Source of the DNA: Pseudofabraea citricarpa | Taxonomy: Eukaryota; Ascomycota; Leotiomycetes; Helotiales; Dermateaceae | Assembly: GCA_029641185.1 (NCBI GenBank) | Contig: JAPWGK010000006.1 | Coordinates: forward strand, 868,001-932,000 | Direction of reading: 5' to 3' | DNA length: 64,000 bases | In this document: positions 23,925-34,721 of the stretch, one piece after another | How positions within the stretch are numbered: position 1 is the first letter of the stretch | Layout: each line of letters starts with the position of its first letter | The notes under the pieces: generated by a model | Database searches by the model: none | What the model saw: only the letters and a program-made list of their open reading frames with translations | Told to the model about the DNA's origin: nothing | Translations under genes and position numbers: made by a program

Positions 23925-24330
23925 GATCGCTTGAAGTTCAGTAGAATTATGATTATGATTCGGATTTTAGACAGGCGAAGCATGGAAATATTCTTCGTGC
24001 ATTCATGAATAACGTTAGCACGCACTCACTTTGTAATTAGAAAAGCTCATGAATTAGAACATAAAACGTTACTTTGCATTTTGCACATGTGCAGACCTCG
24101 AGAAGTCTGACTATCATAGTAAAGGCACTTGGTGAAAAAAAAAGGCATTTTATATTAAGCGACGAGTTGCGAAATGAACACTAAAATGGTAACACCTACG
24201 AGGTAACATATGTACTTCTTCAATCCATCCATCTCCTGGTCTAGATCTACCTAGTGTCTGCAAGAGGTGATTCATTTTGTACAAATTCTAATTTACGTGT
24301 AGACATCGTTTAATGTCTAGGATAACTGTT
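23925..24330. other. Convergent 3' region
   Basis: About 0.4 kb of AT-rich sequence between the ends of the orphan gene and the PPR gene. No gene seen. Confidence 0.5.
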
Positions 24331-26496
24331 TTAAGTGCCAAAAAACTTGAATAACTTTGGTTGTTCTGCCGTGGCTTCTGGCGTTGCAGTTTTCTCTCCC
24401 TCTTCTTTTGCCATGGCCCCTAGTTTCTTTTTCTCTACCTGTTCCTTCTCTATGAATACCTTCTCACGTCTGTTGAGATTTTGATATCGCGATATCCAAG
24501 CCTGAAGGGTATTGCGATGGGCTGATAAGCTGGTGTACTGGTCTCTAGGCACTAATGCTCTGTGGATGCAGACATCATAGGCACGAATCATGCTAGACCA
24601 CAGTGAAATGGCGTCTGCAACTAGCTCTACTTTTGCTAGTCGTGCTGGAGATGGTTTTGAGACTTTTGGAGGCGGAGATGCAAAACTACCGTAGTTGAGC
24701 TCGGATTTGAGGTTAATTGACGATTTTTCAACTCGTTCTAGAGCACGCATAATCTGCTGACCGAGCGCGTAATCTGACTGCGGGCCATTGGATCCCTTGA
24801 CGGCCTTAGATGAGGTCTTGGAATAGTATGCTGGTGATTGTATGGCGAGATCAAGATATTTTTCTAGAACTCTTACATCAGGTACAGAGCTGATTTGTTC
24901 CATCAAACTGAGTATCTTGCCAGAGTTGACAAAGGCATTGGGGTTATTTTTGTCTCTGTAGCATGTTGACATGCCGAGTATGACATGCTTTAGTTGTAAT
25001 TTCTCTCGAGGTATTGTGACGATTATTTCAGTTGCTTCTGTACTTGATCTGAAGCGTCGTAAAATGCGAAGGTAGGCTGCGTAGTTTTCTGCGTCCGGCT
25101 CCACATGATAGTCTGTTACAAGAGACCTCCAGTAAGAGGTGGCTGGAGATCGAACATCTATCAGTTCCATCGCGGACATGAGAAGGGAAAGAGTATTCTG
25201 CCCGGGTTTTGCATATACGCCGGGAATTATTAGTGTGCCGTTCTTGTGGGTTTTGAGCGGCTCAAAAACAGCAAGTTCAGTGTCGGGTATCTCCTCGTCC
25301 TCCTCATGCTCTACGTTCTCTATTGGGATTTCGGCTGCATCTCCCTCTGAATTGATCAAACTAGAACCTAGTCGAGGCACCATACGAGGTATATGCATAG
25401 TTTGTTCGAGGAGGGAGAATATATCGTTACGTTCCTCGGGAGTGCCAATTAACAGCAAGCGACCCATGCTGCAAACAAGTTCCTCGTCGATGAATATTCT
25501 GCCTACACGCCAACGTTCAATAACATCAACCCACACCTTTCGCGCAAGAGTAAGGGCTTTCTGCACGTTGTCTCTCTTCTGCGTTGCAGATAGATCGCCC
25601 CTGAGATCACCGACGGTATAGTAGCGCAAGGCATTGAGAATTGTTGTGTAGGTTAGATTATTTGGAGTTCTTACTCCTTTCTGTGGCATGTCTCCAGCAA
25701 TAGCCCATAAAGCATCCATGTCCTTTGCACGCGAGCAGGCCTTTAAAACTGCATTCAAATGTATAGTTGTTGGTTTGATTTGAGAGAATTCGCCAGCCAT
25801 GGACTGATAAATGGACATGACTTTGGAGAGTGCTTGTTTCGAGTCTGGATGCGCTGCACATCCTCTGAAGAGGATAGTGTATGTGATAGCGTCAGGAACC
25901 TGGGCTCTCTTTTTCATCTGTTTGTAGAGCAGATCAGCGATGCATCAGTAAGAGGAACCGCACTAACTAACCTCATTGAAAGTCTTGATTGCTGCATTCA
26001 TCTTGCCATTGGCCATCTGCCAGTTGATAAGATGGTTCCAGCTAACCGTACATTGAACATCTCTACTGGCCGCCCGTACAGTCGTAAGTGCATCATCAAA
26101 TTCATCGTAGCTGAGCATGCGTCGTATATCGTCTGCAAGCTTGACGGGATCCTTCAGATATACAAGATGTTTCTCTAAATTCTTCGGTTGTAGCCTCTTT
26201 TTCACCTCGGGAGTAGTTCCCCTAGACTCCAACCATTCTGCTCTTTTTGGCCTTGCGCTGTTACCACTAAAGTTGGTGTATGTCGTGGTTTTTGGCTTTT
26301 GTGAGCTGTAAGCTGCTGCTTCATTCTCATCTTCCGCAGCTTCTCGAATGGCTGTTGTCGCAAAGGTTCGTCTCAGGCTTTGCCTGCTATGTCGTGTGGC
26401 GCTTGAGGCAGATGTTCTGAGAGGAGATGATATGACTGCATAGTCACCGACAAGTGTTTGTAAGCACTGCCTGATGCAGCTCTGGCAGCTAAGCAT
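24331..26496 (-). CDS. Mitochondrial pentatricopeptide repeat protein
   Basis: Exons 25972-26496 and 24331-25917 with a 54-nt intron; 703 residues. The first 60 residues are Arg/Ser/Ala-rich with few acids (SSATRHSRQSLRRTFATT), a likely mitochondrial targeting peptide. PPR-type helix pairs are visible: VSWNHLINWQMANGKMNAAI, PDAITYTILFRGCAAH, IHLNAVLKACSRAKDMDALW and NLTYTTILNALRYY. PPR proteins bind organellar transcripts and act in their maturation, stability or translation, or sit in the mitoribosome. Which of these applies cannot be told here. Divergent from POL1 across 340 bp. Confidence 0.82.
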
Positions 26497-26836
26497 GATG
26501 GTGATATGTGGTCAACTCGGTGCTGCGATGTACATTGAAGTCATATCAGGTCCCCAAAGTTTTACAAATTTAGGGGTAGAGTTATCATGAGCGCGGGTGA
26601 ACTTAAACCACTTTAGCGTAATGGCAGGGATGCGCGTTGCACTTCGCGACCGCGTCTTCAATTACCCATTTTCGCGTAAGTACACGGACACGTTCACTCG
26701 TCCTTCTCCTCCTCCAACCTCTCCGCACTTCTACCACCATTACTAGATCAAGTACAATTTGGATACTGTGCTCGACCCCCTACCTTTCATTTGAAATATG
26801 CTGTAAGACTCGAAACACAATTCAGCATCCTTCACT
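26497..26836. other. Divergent promoter of PPR gene and POL1
   Basis: A 340-bp shared upstream region. It carries a cluster of CGCG cores. A GTAAGT at 26676-26681 could be the donor of a 5' UTR intron of POL1. No gene seen. Confidence 0.5.
26633..26677. promoter_or_regulatory. CGCGT cluster (half MluI cell-cycle boxes)
   Basis: CGCGT occurs at 26633-26637, 26651-26655 and 26673-26677, with additional CGCG cores nearby at about 26591 and 26645. ACGCG is the core bound by the G1/S factor MBF in yeasts, which drives replication genes including POL1. The clustering 160-205 bp upstream of POL1 makes this plausible; no full ACGCGT is present. Confidence 0.4.
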
Positions 26837-29800
26837 ATGTCGAAAGCAGCCAATGCACGGAACAGATTCGCCGAGCTTCGTGCTCTTCGAGAGTCAGGCA
26901 AAAAGCGTCTCGACTCCTACGAAGTACACCAAGAAGAGGACTTATATGAGGAGGTCGATGAGGATGGTTATAAGAAGGTAGTTCGGGAGCGTTTAAATCA
27001 AGACGACTTTGTTATAGACGACAATGGTGAAGGTTATGCCGACGATGGACGCGAAGATTGGGACCGAAGAGCAGATTATGACTCGGAGAGCGAAGAAGAG
27101 CTACCGGCGAAAGGCAAAAATAGCAAAGCTGGTAAGTAATGTGTTGCGTTTGTGTAGAATTATAAGACTAATTGCCACAAAGCGAAGCGGAAACGCGAAG
27201 AGGAGAAGGCCAAAAAAGAAAGCATGGAAAAAGGGATCAGCAACTACTTTACCAAAGGGGCAGCAGTATCTCAGCCAAAAGCCAAGGTAAGTTAGGTCAG
27301 GTTTTTGAATGTAATAATGCTGACACTTGAGATAGCCTGTGAAAACAAAGGCAGACGACGATTTCCTGGCCGACCTACTTGGTGAGGTCGATACCAATGT
27401 TCCCCGCCCAATTGTTCAGTCCTCGAGAGCTAGCAAGAAAGTCGACAAGCGCAGGACGCGAGCACTATCCCCTTCAGTTGACCATGTATCGAAAAGAACG
27501 AAGCTTGTTGACCAGAGAGCGGCTACGTCTCCTGTTGTACCAACCTATGACGATGATAACGATTTCATGGGTGGTATGGATGACAATGATATACTCATGA
27601 GTGATCCACAACCATCATCACCAATTGTGAAAGCTACCGAGAGGAAGTCAAAAGTTGTTGTAAAGGCAGAGGAGGAGGACGACGACGACATAATGGAGGT
27701 TGCCAAGGCCGATGGGATCGCTGTTGCTAGTGTTAACATGTCTGGCACACGACCAGTGCTCAAAATCAAGAAAGCTGATCCATATCCCTCTCCAGCAAGT
27801 TCATCACCAACGCGGCCACCAGCTCACGACGTGGACGCATCTGGTTGGAACAATGTTGCGAGTAGGCTTAACGTAGTAAACAGTAGTCAATCGACGGAAT
27901 CAATGTCCTTTGGTAAAATGGATTACAACGACGCAATTGAAGAAGATGGCAGTCTTCGGATGTTCTGGACCGACTACACTGAGATCAATGGGAGCTTGTG
28001 TCTCTTCGGAAAAGTTCAAAACAAGAAAAATGGATCCTTTGTCAGTTGCTTCGTCAAAGTGGACAACGTCTTAAGGAAGCTGTTCTTCCTCCCACGAGAT
28101 TACCGCCAAAAGAATGGACAAGATACCGAAGAAGAAATTGAGATGAAGGATGTCTATGAGGAAGTTGATGCCCTTATGGGTAGGATGAGTGTTGGAATGC
28201 ACAAGATCAAGCCATGTACTCGGAAATATGCTTTTGAGCTCCCTGATATACCAAAAGAAGGAGAGTATTTGAAGCTTCTATATCCATACAACAGTGAGTC
28301 TTGCACAAGCCTTGAGTTATGAATAAGCTGACCTTGCAGAACCTCAACTTTCTACAGACCAGACTGGTGCTACCTTTTCTCATGTTTTTGGCACCAATAC
28401 ACCTCTTTTTGAGCAGTTTGTCCTCTGGAAAAACATCATGGGTCCTTGTTGGCTGCGAATAGAGGATGCTGAATTTGGCGTGCTGAAGAATGCTTCGCAC
28501 TGCAAATTGGAGGTCCAGGTCAGCAAACCGAATCTCATCAGTCCTTTGAGCGAGTCGGACAACCTGGATGCTCCACCACTCACCATCATGAGCATTGCCA
28601 TGCGCACTGTGCTTAATGTCAAAGACAACAAGCAAGAAATACTCGGGATCAGTGCACGCATCTTTCAGAATATATCTCTTGCCGACACCACACCCGCGGA
28701 GAAGCTTCCTTGTACAACTTTCACCTGTATTCGCCCTGTTGGAACAAGCTTTCCTTTGGGATTTGAGGGAGAAGTTAAGGCACGCAACAACGGAGGTCTC
28801 ATCAAGCTTGCGAAGACAGAACAAGAGATTCTAAGTTTCTTCCTAGCTCGTCTTGATCTGGTTGATCCGGATGTTCTGGTTGGCCACCAACTTGAAGGCG
28901 TAGATTACAGCATCTTATTGAATCGACTGCAGGCTAAGAAGACACCTCAATGGTCTCGCATTGGTCGTATGAGGCGCAGTGAGTGGCTGAATTCAATAGG
29001 CAAAACCGGTGGGAGTTTCTTCGCCGAACGTTCACTGATTTGTGGTCGCCTTCTTTGTGACCTCGCCAACGACTGTGGTAAATCGACAATGACTAAATGC
29101 CAGTCTTGGAGTCTCACAGAAATGTGTAGTCTCTATCTACACCGCCCGGGCGAGAAAGATATACGGCAAGAAGTGGACAACGAGGCAGCTCTCAAGACTT
29201 GGGCAGCAACAAAAGATGGGCTGATGCATTATATTACCCACTTCGAACTTGATACATTCTATATTGCAGCTCTTGCTCTCAAAGTACAGATGCTTCCATT
29301 ATCGAAGGTCTTAACTAACCTGGCTGGAAACTCGTGGGCTCGAACATTGACTGGAACTCGTGCAGAGCGAAACGAATACATTTTGCTACACGAATTTCAT
29401 CGTAATAAATATATTTGCCCTGATAAGGCTGTCTTTAAGGGTCGACAGCAGCGAATTGAGGCAGATGATGACGAGCAGAACGGAGATACGAATAAGAAAG
29501 ACAAATACAAAGGAGGTCTCGTCTTTGAACCAGAGAAAGGATTATACGATAAGTTCGTTTTAGTCATGGATTTCAACTCACTTTATCCAAGTATCATCCA
29601 GGAGTTCAACATTTGCTTCACAACTGTAGATAGGCGAACCTTGGTTAGTTGACACCGAGTGGAATTTTAGAATACTTTGCTAACCCCTTCATAGTCTGAT
29701 GATGAGGACAGAGTACCAGAAGTCCCAGCGGATCAAGATATGGGCATCCTACCCAAATTGATTGCTACTCTGGTTAGTCGTAGAAGACAAGTCAAAGGGT

Positions 29801-31464
29801 TGATGAAGGACAAGAGTGCGACTGTGGAGCAACTGGCAACTTGGGACATCAAGCAATTGGCACTCAAGCTCACTGCTAACTCCATGTACGGATGCTTGGG
29901 ATACACCAAATCTCGTTTCTATGCCAGACCTCTAGCAGTTCTTACAACTTACAAGGGTCGTGAGATTCTACGAAGCACCAAAGAGCTTGCCGAAAGCAAT
30001 TCTCTCCAGGTTATCTATGGTGATACTGATTCGGTCATGATCAATGCTAATGTGGACAATGTTGCGGCGGCACTAAAGGTTGGAAACGAGTTCAAAAAGG
30101 CCGTCAACGACCGATACAAGCTTTTAGAAATCGACATCGATAACGTCTTCAGAAGAATCCTCCTCCAAGCGAAGAAGAAATACGCTGCAATGAATTTGGT
30201 CGAAGTCAATGGCAAATTTATTGAGCAGATGGAAGTTAAGGGTCTTGATATGAAGCGACGAGAATACTGTGCCCTATCTAAAGAGGTTTCGTCTCAGCTG
30301 CTTAACTTCATCCTCTCTGGTGATGAAGCAGAGGTTGCCGTTACTCGCATTCACGAATATTTGCGTCAGATATCCACTGCCATGAGAGGTGGAGAGGATG
30401 TACCAAAAGAGAAATGTATCCCGACCCACAAATACACGATCTATACAAAGCTCGGGAAAGCACCAAAAGACTACCCGAACGCAGACAGCATGCCGCAAGT
30501 TCAGGTAGCTTTGCGTGAGCTTTCTCGAGGCAAGTCTATTCGAAAGGATGATGTCATCGCATATATCGTTACAGGAGATGGCAAGACCACATCCGAAAGT
30601 GCTGCAAAACGTTCTTATACCCCCCAGGATGTTATGAAAGCAGATTCCGGGCTACAACCTGATGTCGAATGGTATCTGCTTAAGCAGATATTCCCTCCAG
30701 TTGAACGACTGTGTGCAAACATTTCTGGCACTGATACTGTTCGCCTAGCGGACTGCTTAGGCCTTGATGTTCGCAAGTACAGCATCAATAACAATGCATC
30801 CAACGGCAGTAACGAGGCTGAAATCCATACGCTTGAGAGTCAGATAGACGACGAAGTACGCTTTCAAGATGCATCTCGACTTATTCTCCGTTGCAGATCA
30901 TGTAAGAACACTTTTGGGTTTGAAGGACTCCAGGGTAGCCTGGACAGCTGTTCACCTGCTGGCATAGCATGCCGATGTGGACACACACTATCAACTCTCT
31001 CTGTTGTAGCACAACTAGAGCATCAAATCAGGCAACAGACAAGCAAGTACTACGAAGCCTGGCTGGTCTGTGATGACCAAGCTTGTGGAAACCGAACTCG
31101 ACAGATGAGCGTTTATGGCAACCGTTGCTTAGGGCCCAAGGGATTAGGCCATGGGTGTTTTGGCAAAATGCATTATGAATACACTGAAAAAATGATGTAT
31201 AACCAGTTATTGTACTTCGCCACTTTATTCGATGTTGAGAAAGCCAAGAGCACATCGAAAGGAACAGATAGAGGTAAGTTATATTATTTATCCGGACAAG
31301 ACATTTCAGCTAACGATAAGATAGAACTTGTTGTTGCTCTCGCTGAGCATAACCGTGTGAGGTTTGGTACTTTGAAAAGTGTTGTAGACAAGTATTTGGA
31401 GAAGTGTGGAAGACAATGGGTAGCTATGGAGAGTTTGTTCGGCAAACTAGGGTTTATTGTTTGA
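26837..31464 (+). CDS. POL1: DNA polymerase alpha catalytic subunit
   Basis: Exons 26837-27131, 27183-27286, 27336-28293, 28340-29643 and 29695-31464 give 1476 residues. It is the replicative B-family polymerase that extends RNA primers made by primase in the nucleus. The N-terminus shows the p180 signature RNRFAELRALRESGKKR and then an acidic, disordered region. Polymerase motifs: A in DFNSLYPSIIQEFNI (about residue 863), B in KLTANSMYGCLGY (about 945) and C in YGDTDSV (about 995). The exonuclease-like domain lacks a clear catalytic set, as expected for this subunit. Two Cys clusters near the C-terminus (CRSC and CRCG; CDDQACG and GHGC) form the zinc modules that bind the B-subunit. A candidate further intron, 31274-31324, is in frame and would shorten the protein to 1459 residues. 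Confidence 0.95.
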
Positions 31465-31620
31465 ATATGTCGAATTGGTTTGCATAAAGTGGAGTTGCAG
31501 GATACCATGAGGGATGGGGGCTTGGGAGTTGAACTTCTACATACAAGACGCCTAATGAAATGAACAATCAATTATAAGTTATGATATGACGAGCGAAGTC
31601 GAGGGCGTGTCTAGTTGATC

Positions 31621-31647
31621 AGAGAGAGAGAGAGAGAGAGAGAGAGA
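31621..31647. repeat. (AG)13 dinucleotide run
   Basis: 27 bases of perfect AG repeat about 180-205 bp upstream of the RBG2 start. GAGA-like tracts often keep fungal promoters nucleosome-poor, but that role is inferred. Confidence 0.9.
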
Positions 31648-31655
31648 TGTATACG

Positions 31656-31667
31656 TATCACGTGATA
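31656..31667. promoter_or_regulatory. 12-bp palindrome with E-box
   Basis: TATCACGTGATA is a perfect palindrome around CACGTG, nine bases after the AG run and about 160 bp upstream of RBG2. It is a candidate site for a Cbf1-type bHLH factor. Confidence 0.4.
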
Positions 31668-31827
31668 ACCCCGATCTGAAATTCTGCCACCCCGCGCAAT
31701 TCACCGCCCACATCTCCCACTTGATTTTCCGGTGCAACTCGTCAGTGAAGAAGCATTTGCTTTCAATCATAGCAATAAACTCGTCAAGTGGAAATTTGGG
31801 AGAGGCGTTGCCCCAGAATCATTCAAG

Positions 31828-33229
31828 ATGGTGAATATTACAGAGAAGATCAAGGAGTAAGTCAATACTTCCGGGTACCGACTATTTACAAGCTGACAAG
31901 GTTGAAGGATAGAGGATGAGATGAAGAGGACCCAGAGTAAGTGAATAACAATGCCTTGAATTTATCCAGTATCTTACAGCAAACTAACAACATACAGAGA
32001 ATAAGGCAACTGGTATGTCAAGAAAAGGCCCTATAATATTGGCAGGCACGTGATGGTAACTAACCACGATTCAGAATATCATTTGGGTCTATTGAAAGGG
32101 TAAGTTATTGTTCGTGATATCTCAAAGTAGGTTTCGTCAGCTTATAAAACATTCAGAAAGCTAGCTCGTTACAGAGCACAGTTACTAGAGCCGGGTCCAG
32201 GAGCAGGAGGTGGAGGAGGTGCCGGCTTTGATGTTAGTAAGAGTGGTGATGCCCGAATCGCACTGGTCGGATTTCCCTCTGTGGGAAAATCCACCTTCCT
32301 CTCCAAGATCACCAAAACCAAGTCAGAAGTTGCGGCTTACTCTTTCACTACGCTGACGGCTATCCCTGGTGTGCTGGAGTATGGAGGAGCTGAGATCCAG
32401 ATCCTCGATCTGCCCGGTATCATTGAAGGTGCAGCTGAAGGCAAAGGAAGAGGAAGACAAGTCATCTCGGCAGCAAAGACAAGTGATCTGATTCTGATGA
32501 TCCTCGATGCGACTAAGAAAGCAGAACAGCGAGCTCTCCTCGAGGCTGAACTGGAAGCGGTTGGCATTCGACTGAATAGAGAACCACCGTTCGTATTCCT
32601 CATTTCGACCTTGCCATTTCGAAGATTATTAATAGAAACCCAGGAACATCTACCTCAAGCCTAAGATGGCCGGTGGAATGAAAATCACATTCCAATCCCC
32701 ACCAAAAAACCTCGACCAGAAAATGATCTACAACATCTTGCGCGACTACAAGATCCTGAATTGCGAGGTACTTGTACGAGATGAGAACGTGACGGTCGAT
32801 GACTTCATCGATGTGATTATGAAGGACCACCGCAAGTATATCAAGTGCCTTTACGTTTATAACAAGATCGATAGCGTATCCCTCGATTTCCTCGACAAGC
32901 TAGCCAGAGAGCCACAGACGGTTGTTATGAGCTGTGAGCTTGATTTGGGTATTCAAGATGTAGTAGAGCGATGCTGGAATGAGTTGAGGCTTATTCGGAT
33001 TTATACTAAGAGACATGCTGTCGATCCGGATTTTAGTGAGGCTCTTATTGTCCGAAATAAGAGTACCATTGAGGATGTTTGTGACCAAATCCACCGCAGT
33101 TTGAAAGATACCTTCAAGTATGCTCTGGTGTGGGGTGCTAGTGCTAAGCATGTTCCTCAGCGAGTAGGACTTAGCCATATGGTTGAGGACGAGGATGTTG
33201 TTAGTATCGTCAGTAATTGGAGAGCATGA
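31828..33229 (+). CDS. RBG2: DRG2/RBG2 translation-associated GTPase
   Basis: Six exons: 31828-31856, 31908-31936, 31998-32012, 32075-32099, 32157-32588 and 32644-33229; 371 residues. Developmentally regulated GTPases of the Obg class bind ribosomes and, with a DFRP partner, help translation. G1 is GFPSVGKS, G2 lies in YSFTTLT, G3 is DLPGIIEGA, and G4 is YNKID; a TGS domain forms the C-terminus ([11 protein letters not shown]). The N-terminal helices [19 protein letters not shown] and the text YRAQLLEP and YALVWG favour DRG2/RBG2 over DRG1/RBG1. The first four exons are only 29, 29, 15 and 25 nt, yet every junction restores the conserved sequence. The last intron uses the unusual donor GTTCGT. 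Confidence 0.93.
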
Positions 33230-33794
33230 GTTCGTTCTCTCATCTAGACGTCGCATATGTAGGGAGTTTAGGAGTTCACCAGTCTGGTACGAGAGAAATA
33301 TGCACCCACAACACGAGAAAACGATCGGATTGATGGAAAAGAAGCAAAGACTTTGTATTTGTCTTTCCTTTCCTGCGCTGGTGTCTTTTCATCCCCACAC
33401 CCAGCTATCATAAATAAACATATGCTTCCAAAACCAAAGCATGTTTTGAAAAAAAGAAAGAAACTCCGGTACCCAGTGCATTCATAAGTCTCTCCAAACT
33501 CTCATCGAGAATTTGGGCGTTTGTTGTGTCATCATAATCCCCTCGTCCCATATCCAACACTCCATCCCATCCCTACGGTAGCAGCACCCAAAGGTAGGCG
33601 TCTGTACGTACGCCAAAGAAAAAAGAAGAGCACCACCAGTATCCGATATTTCGTCCGTGAATGAGAGAGATAGAGAGAAAAGATATTTCGTATGCCCCGA
33701 AGACATGATTTATGTCCAGGAAAGAAGAATGGGCGAGGCGAGAAAAAAGCAATTCATTATTAGTACAGAGAAAAGTCGTCGGCAACGGAGTGGT
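33230..33794. other. Convergent 3' region
   Basis: About 0.57 kb between the ends of RBG2 and the Spo12-family gene. It is rich in GA and CT runs. No gene seen. Confidence 0.5.
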
Positions 33795-34249
33795 CTATTG
33801 TCCAAATGGATTGCTGTTCTTCTTCTCCTCGATGTTGTCGCCGAACATGGCACCTCCTGATGCGATGTTCTTGCTGCTGGTCTTTGCAAAGAGGGACTTT
33901 GGCTTGGCCCTGTAGCGCAATCAGCATCGTGCCTCGAACATTCATGTAAACAGTGAATGATAAGACAACTTACTTTCCGACTTGCTTGCTGCGGTATGCG
34001 CTCAACTTAGCGGTGCAGGGAGACATGATAGTGTCTGATGGCGAGATGTATGTGCTGCCTCTGTTTCGCGTTAGTGGGATTGCGCAGGTGAATTGAAGTA
34101 GAGAATGCGACATACTGGCCCTCATCAAGCTTGTTCTGCAAAACTTGGCGATGGTACTCCATGCTCTTGACATCTCCTGCATTGGCAGTCTTGTCTTGTT
34201 GAGCGTTGACATCGCGATCAGCGAGGACGTTGGTGTTGTTTGATGACAT
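33795..34249 (-). CDS. SPO12: Spo12-family mitotic exit protein
   Basis: Three exons (34116-34249, 33974-34060, 33795-33909) give a 111-residue protein. Its core, SPSDTIMSPCTAKLSAYRSK followed by KAKPKSLF, is the short conserved Spo12 motif. Spo12 proteins act in the nucleus/nucleolus in the FEAR branch that frees the Cdc14 phosphatase at anaphase, and are phosphorylated by CDK at SP sites inside this motif. The rest is polar and disordered, with a C-terminal FGDNIEEKKNSNPFGQ. Exon phases match exactly (two phase-2 junctions). The gene symbol is given by family; fungi can carry a second such gene. Confidence 0.82.
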
Positions 34250-34721
34250 GGTGAAAATGCGAATTGTCTGTATTGGAGGGTTGAAGAGATGTAGATGTTG
34301 GAGTGTCTGTGTGTGTAGAGAAAGGAGTTTTATTTGTGTCTCGGGAAGATGATGTTTCTTTCAGAGGTGCGGTGGTGTGTGGGTTTTGTAGAGTTGTAGA
34401 TGGGGGTCTTGGAATTGCTCGGTTCCGATTTTTGATGTAAACAAATTCACGGTTGCTATGCGTCTAGCGGGGCAACGCCAGCCCACTACATCCACCGCAA
34501 CCAGGATGAACGTGCCTTGGTGGATTGTTTGTTTAAAAAACAGCAGGGTCGAGGCTCTGAGTCATGATGTGACCTCATTGCTGGAACTTCTTCGCTGTTT
34601 CTTGCTCTTTGCATGATTTTGCGTTCGTGCAAAGTATCCACCTTGTTTCAATTGAGAAGAATGCTAGCCAGTGGCGCGAAATATCCATGAACAAAATACA
34701 ATCTAATTCATTCAAAGCTAT
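34250..34721. other. Spo12 promoter and ACAD 3' end
   Basis: A 472-bp spacer between two minus-strand genes. It is mixed in composition with pyrimidine/purine-biased segments. No gene seen. Confidence 0.5.

Larger units (their letters stand above)
31465..31827. other. POL1 3' end and RBG2 promoter
   Basis: A 363-bp spacer between two plus-strand genes. It contains a long AG run and an adjacent palindromic E-box. Confidence 0.55.
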
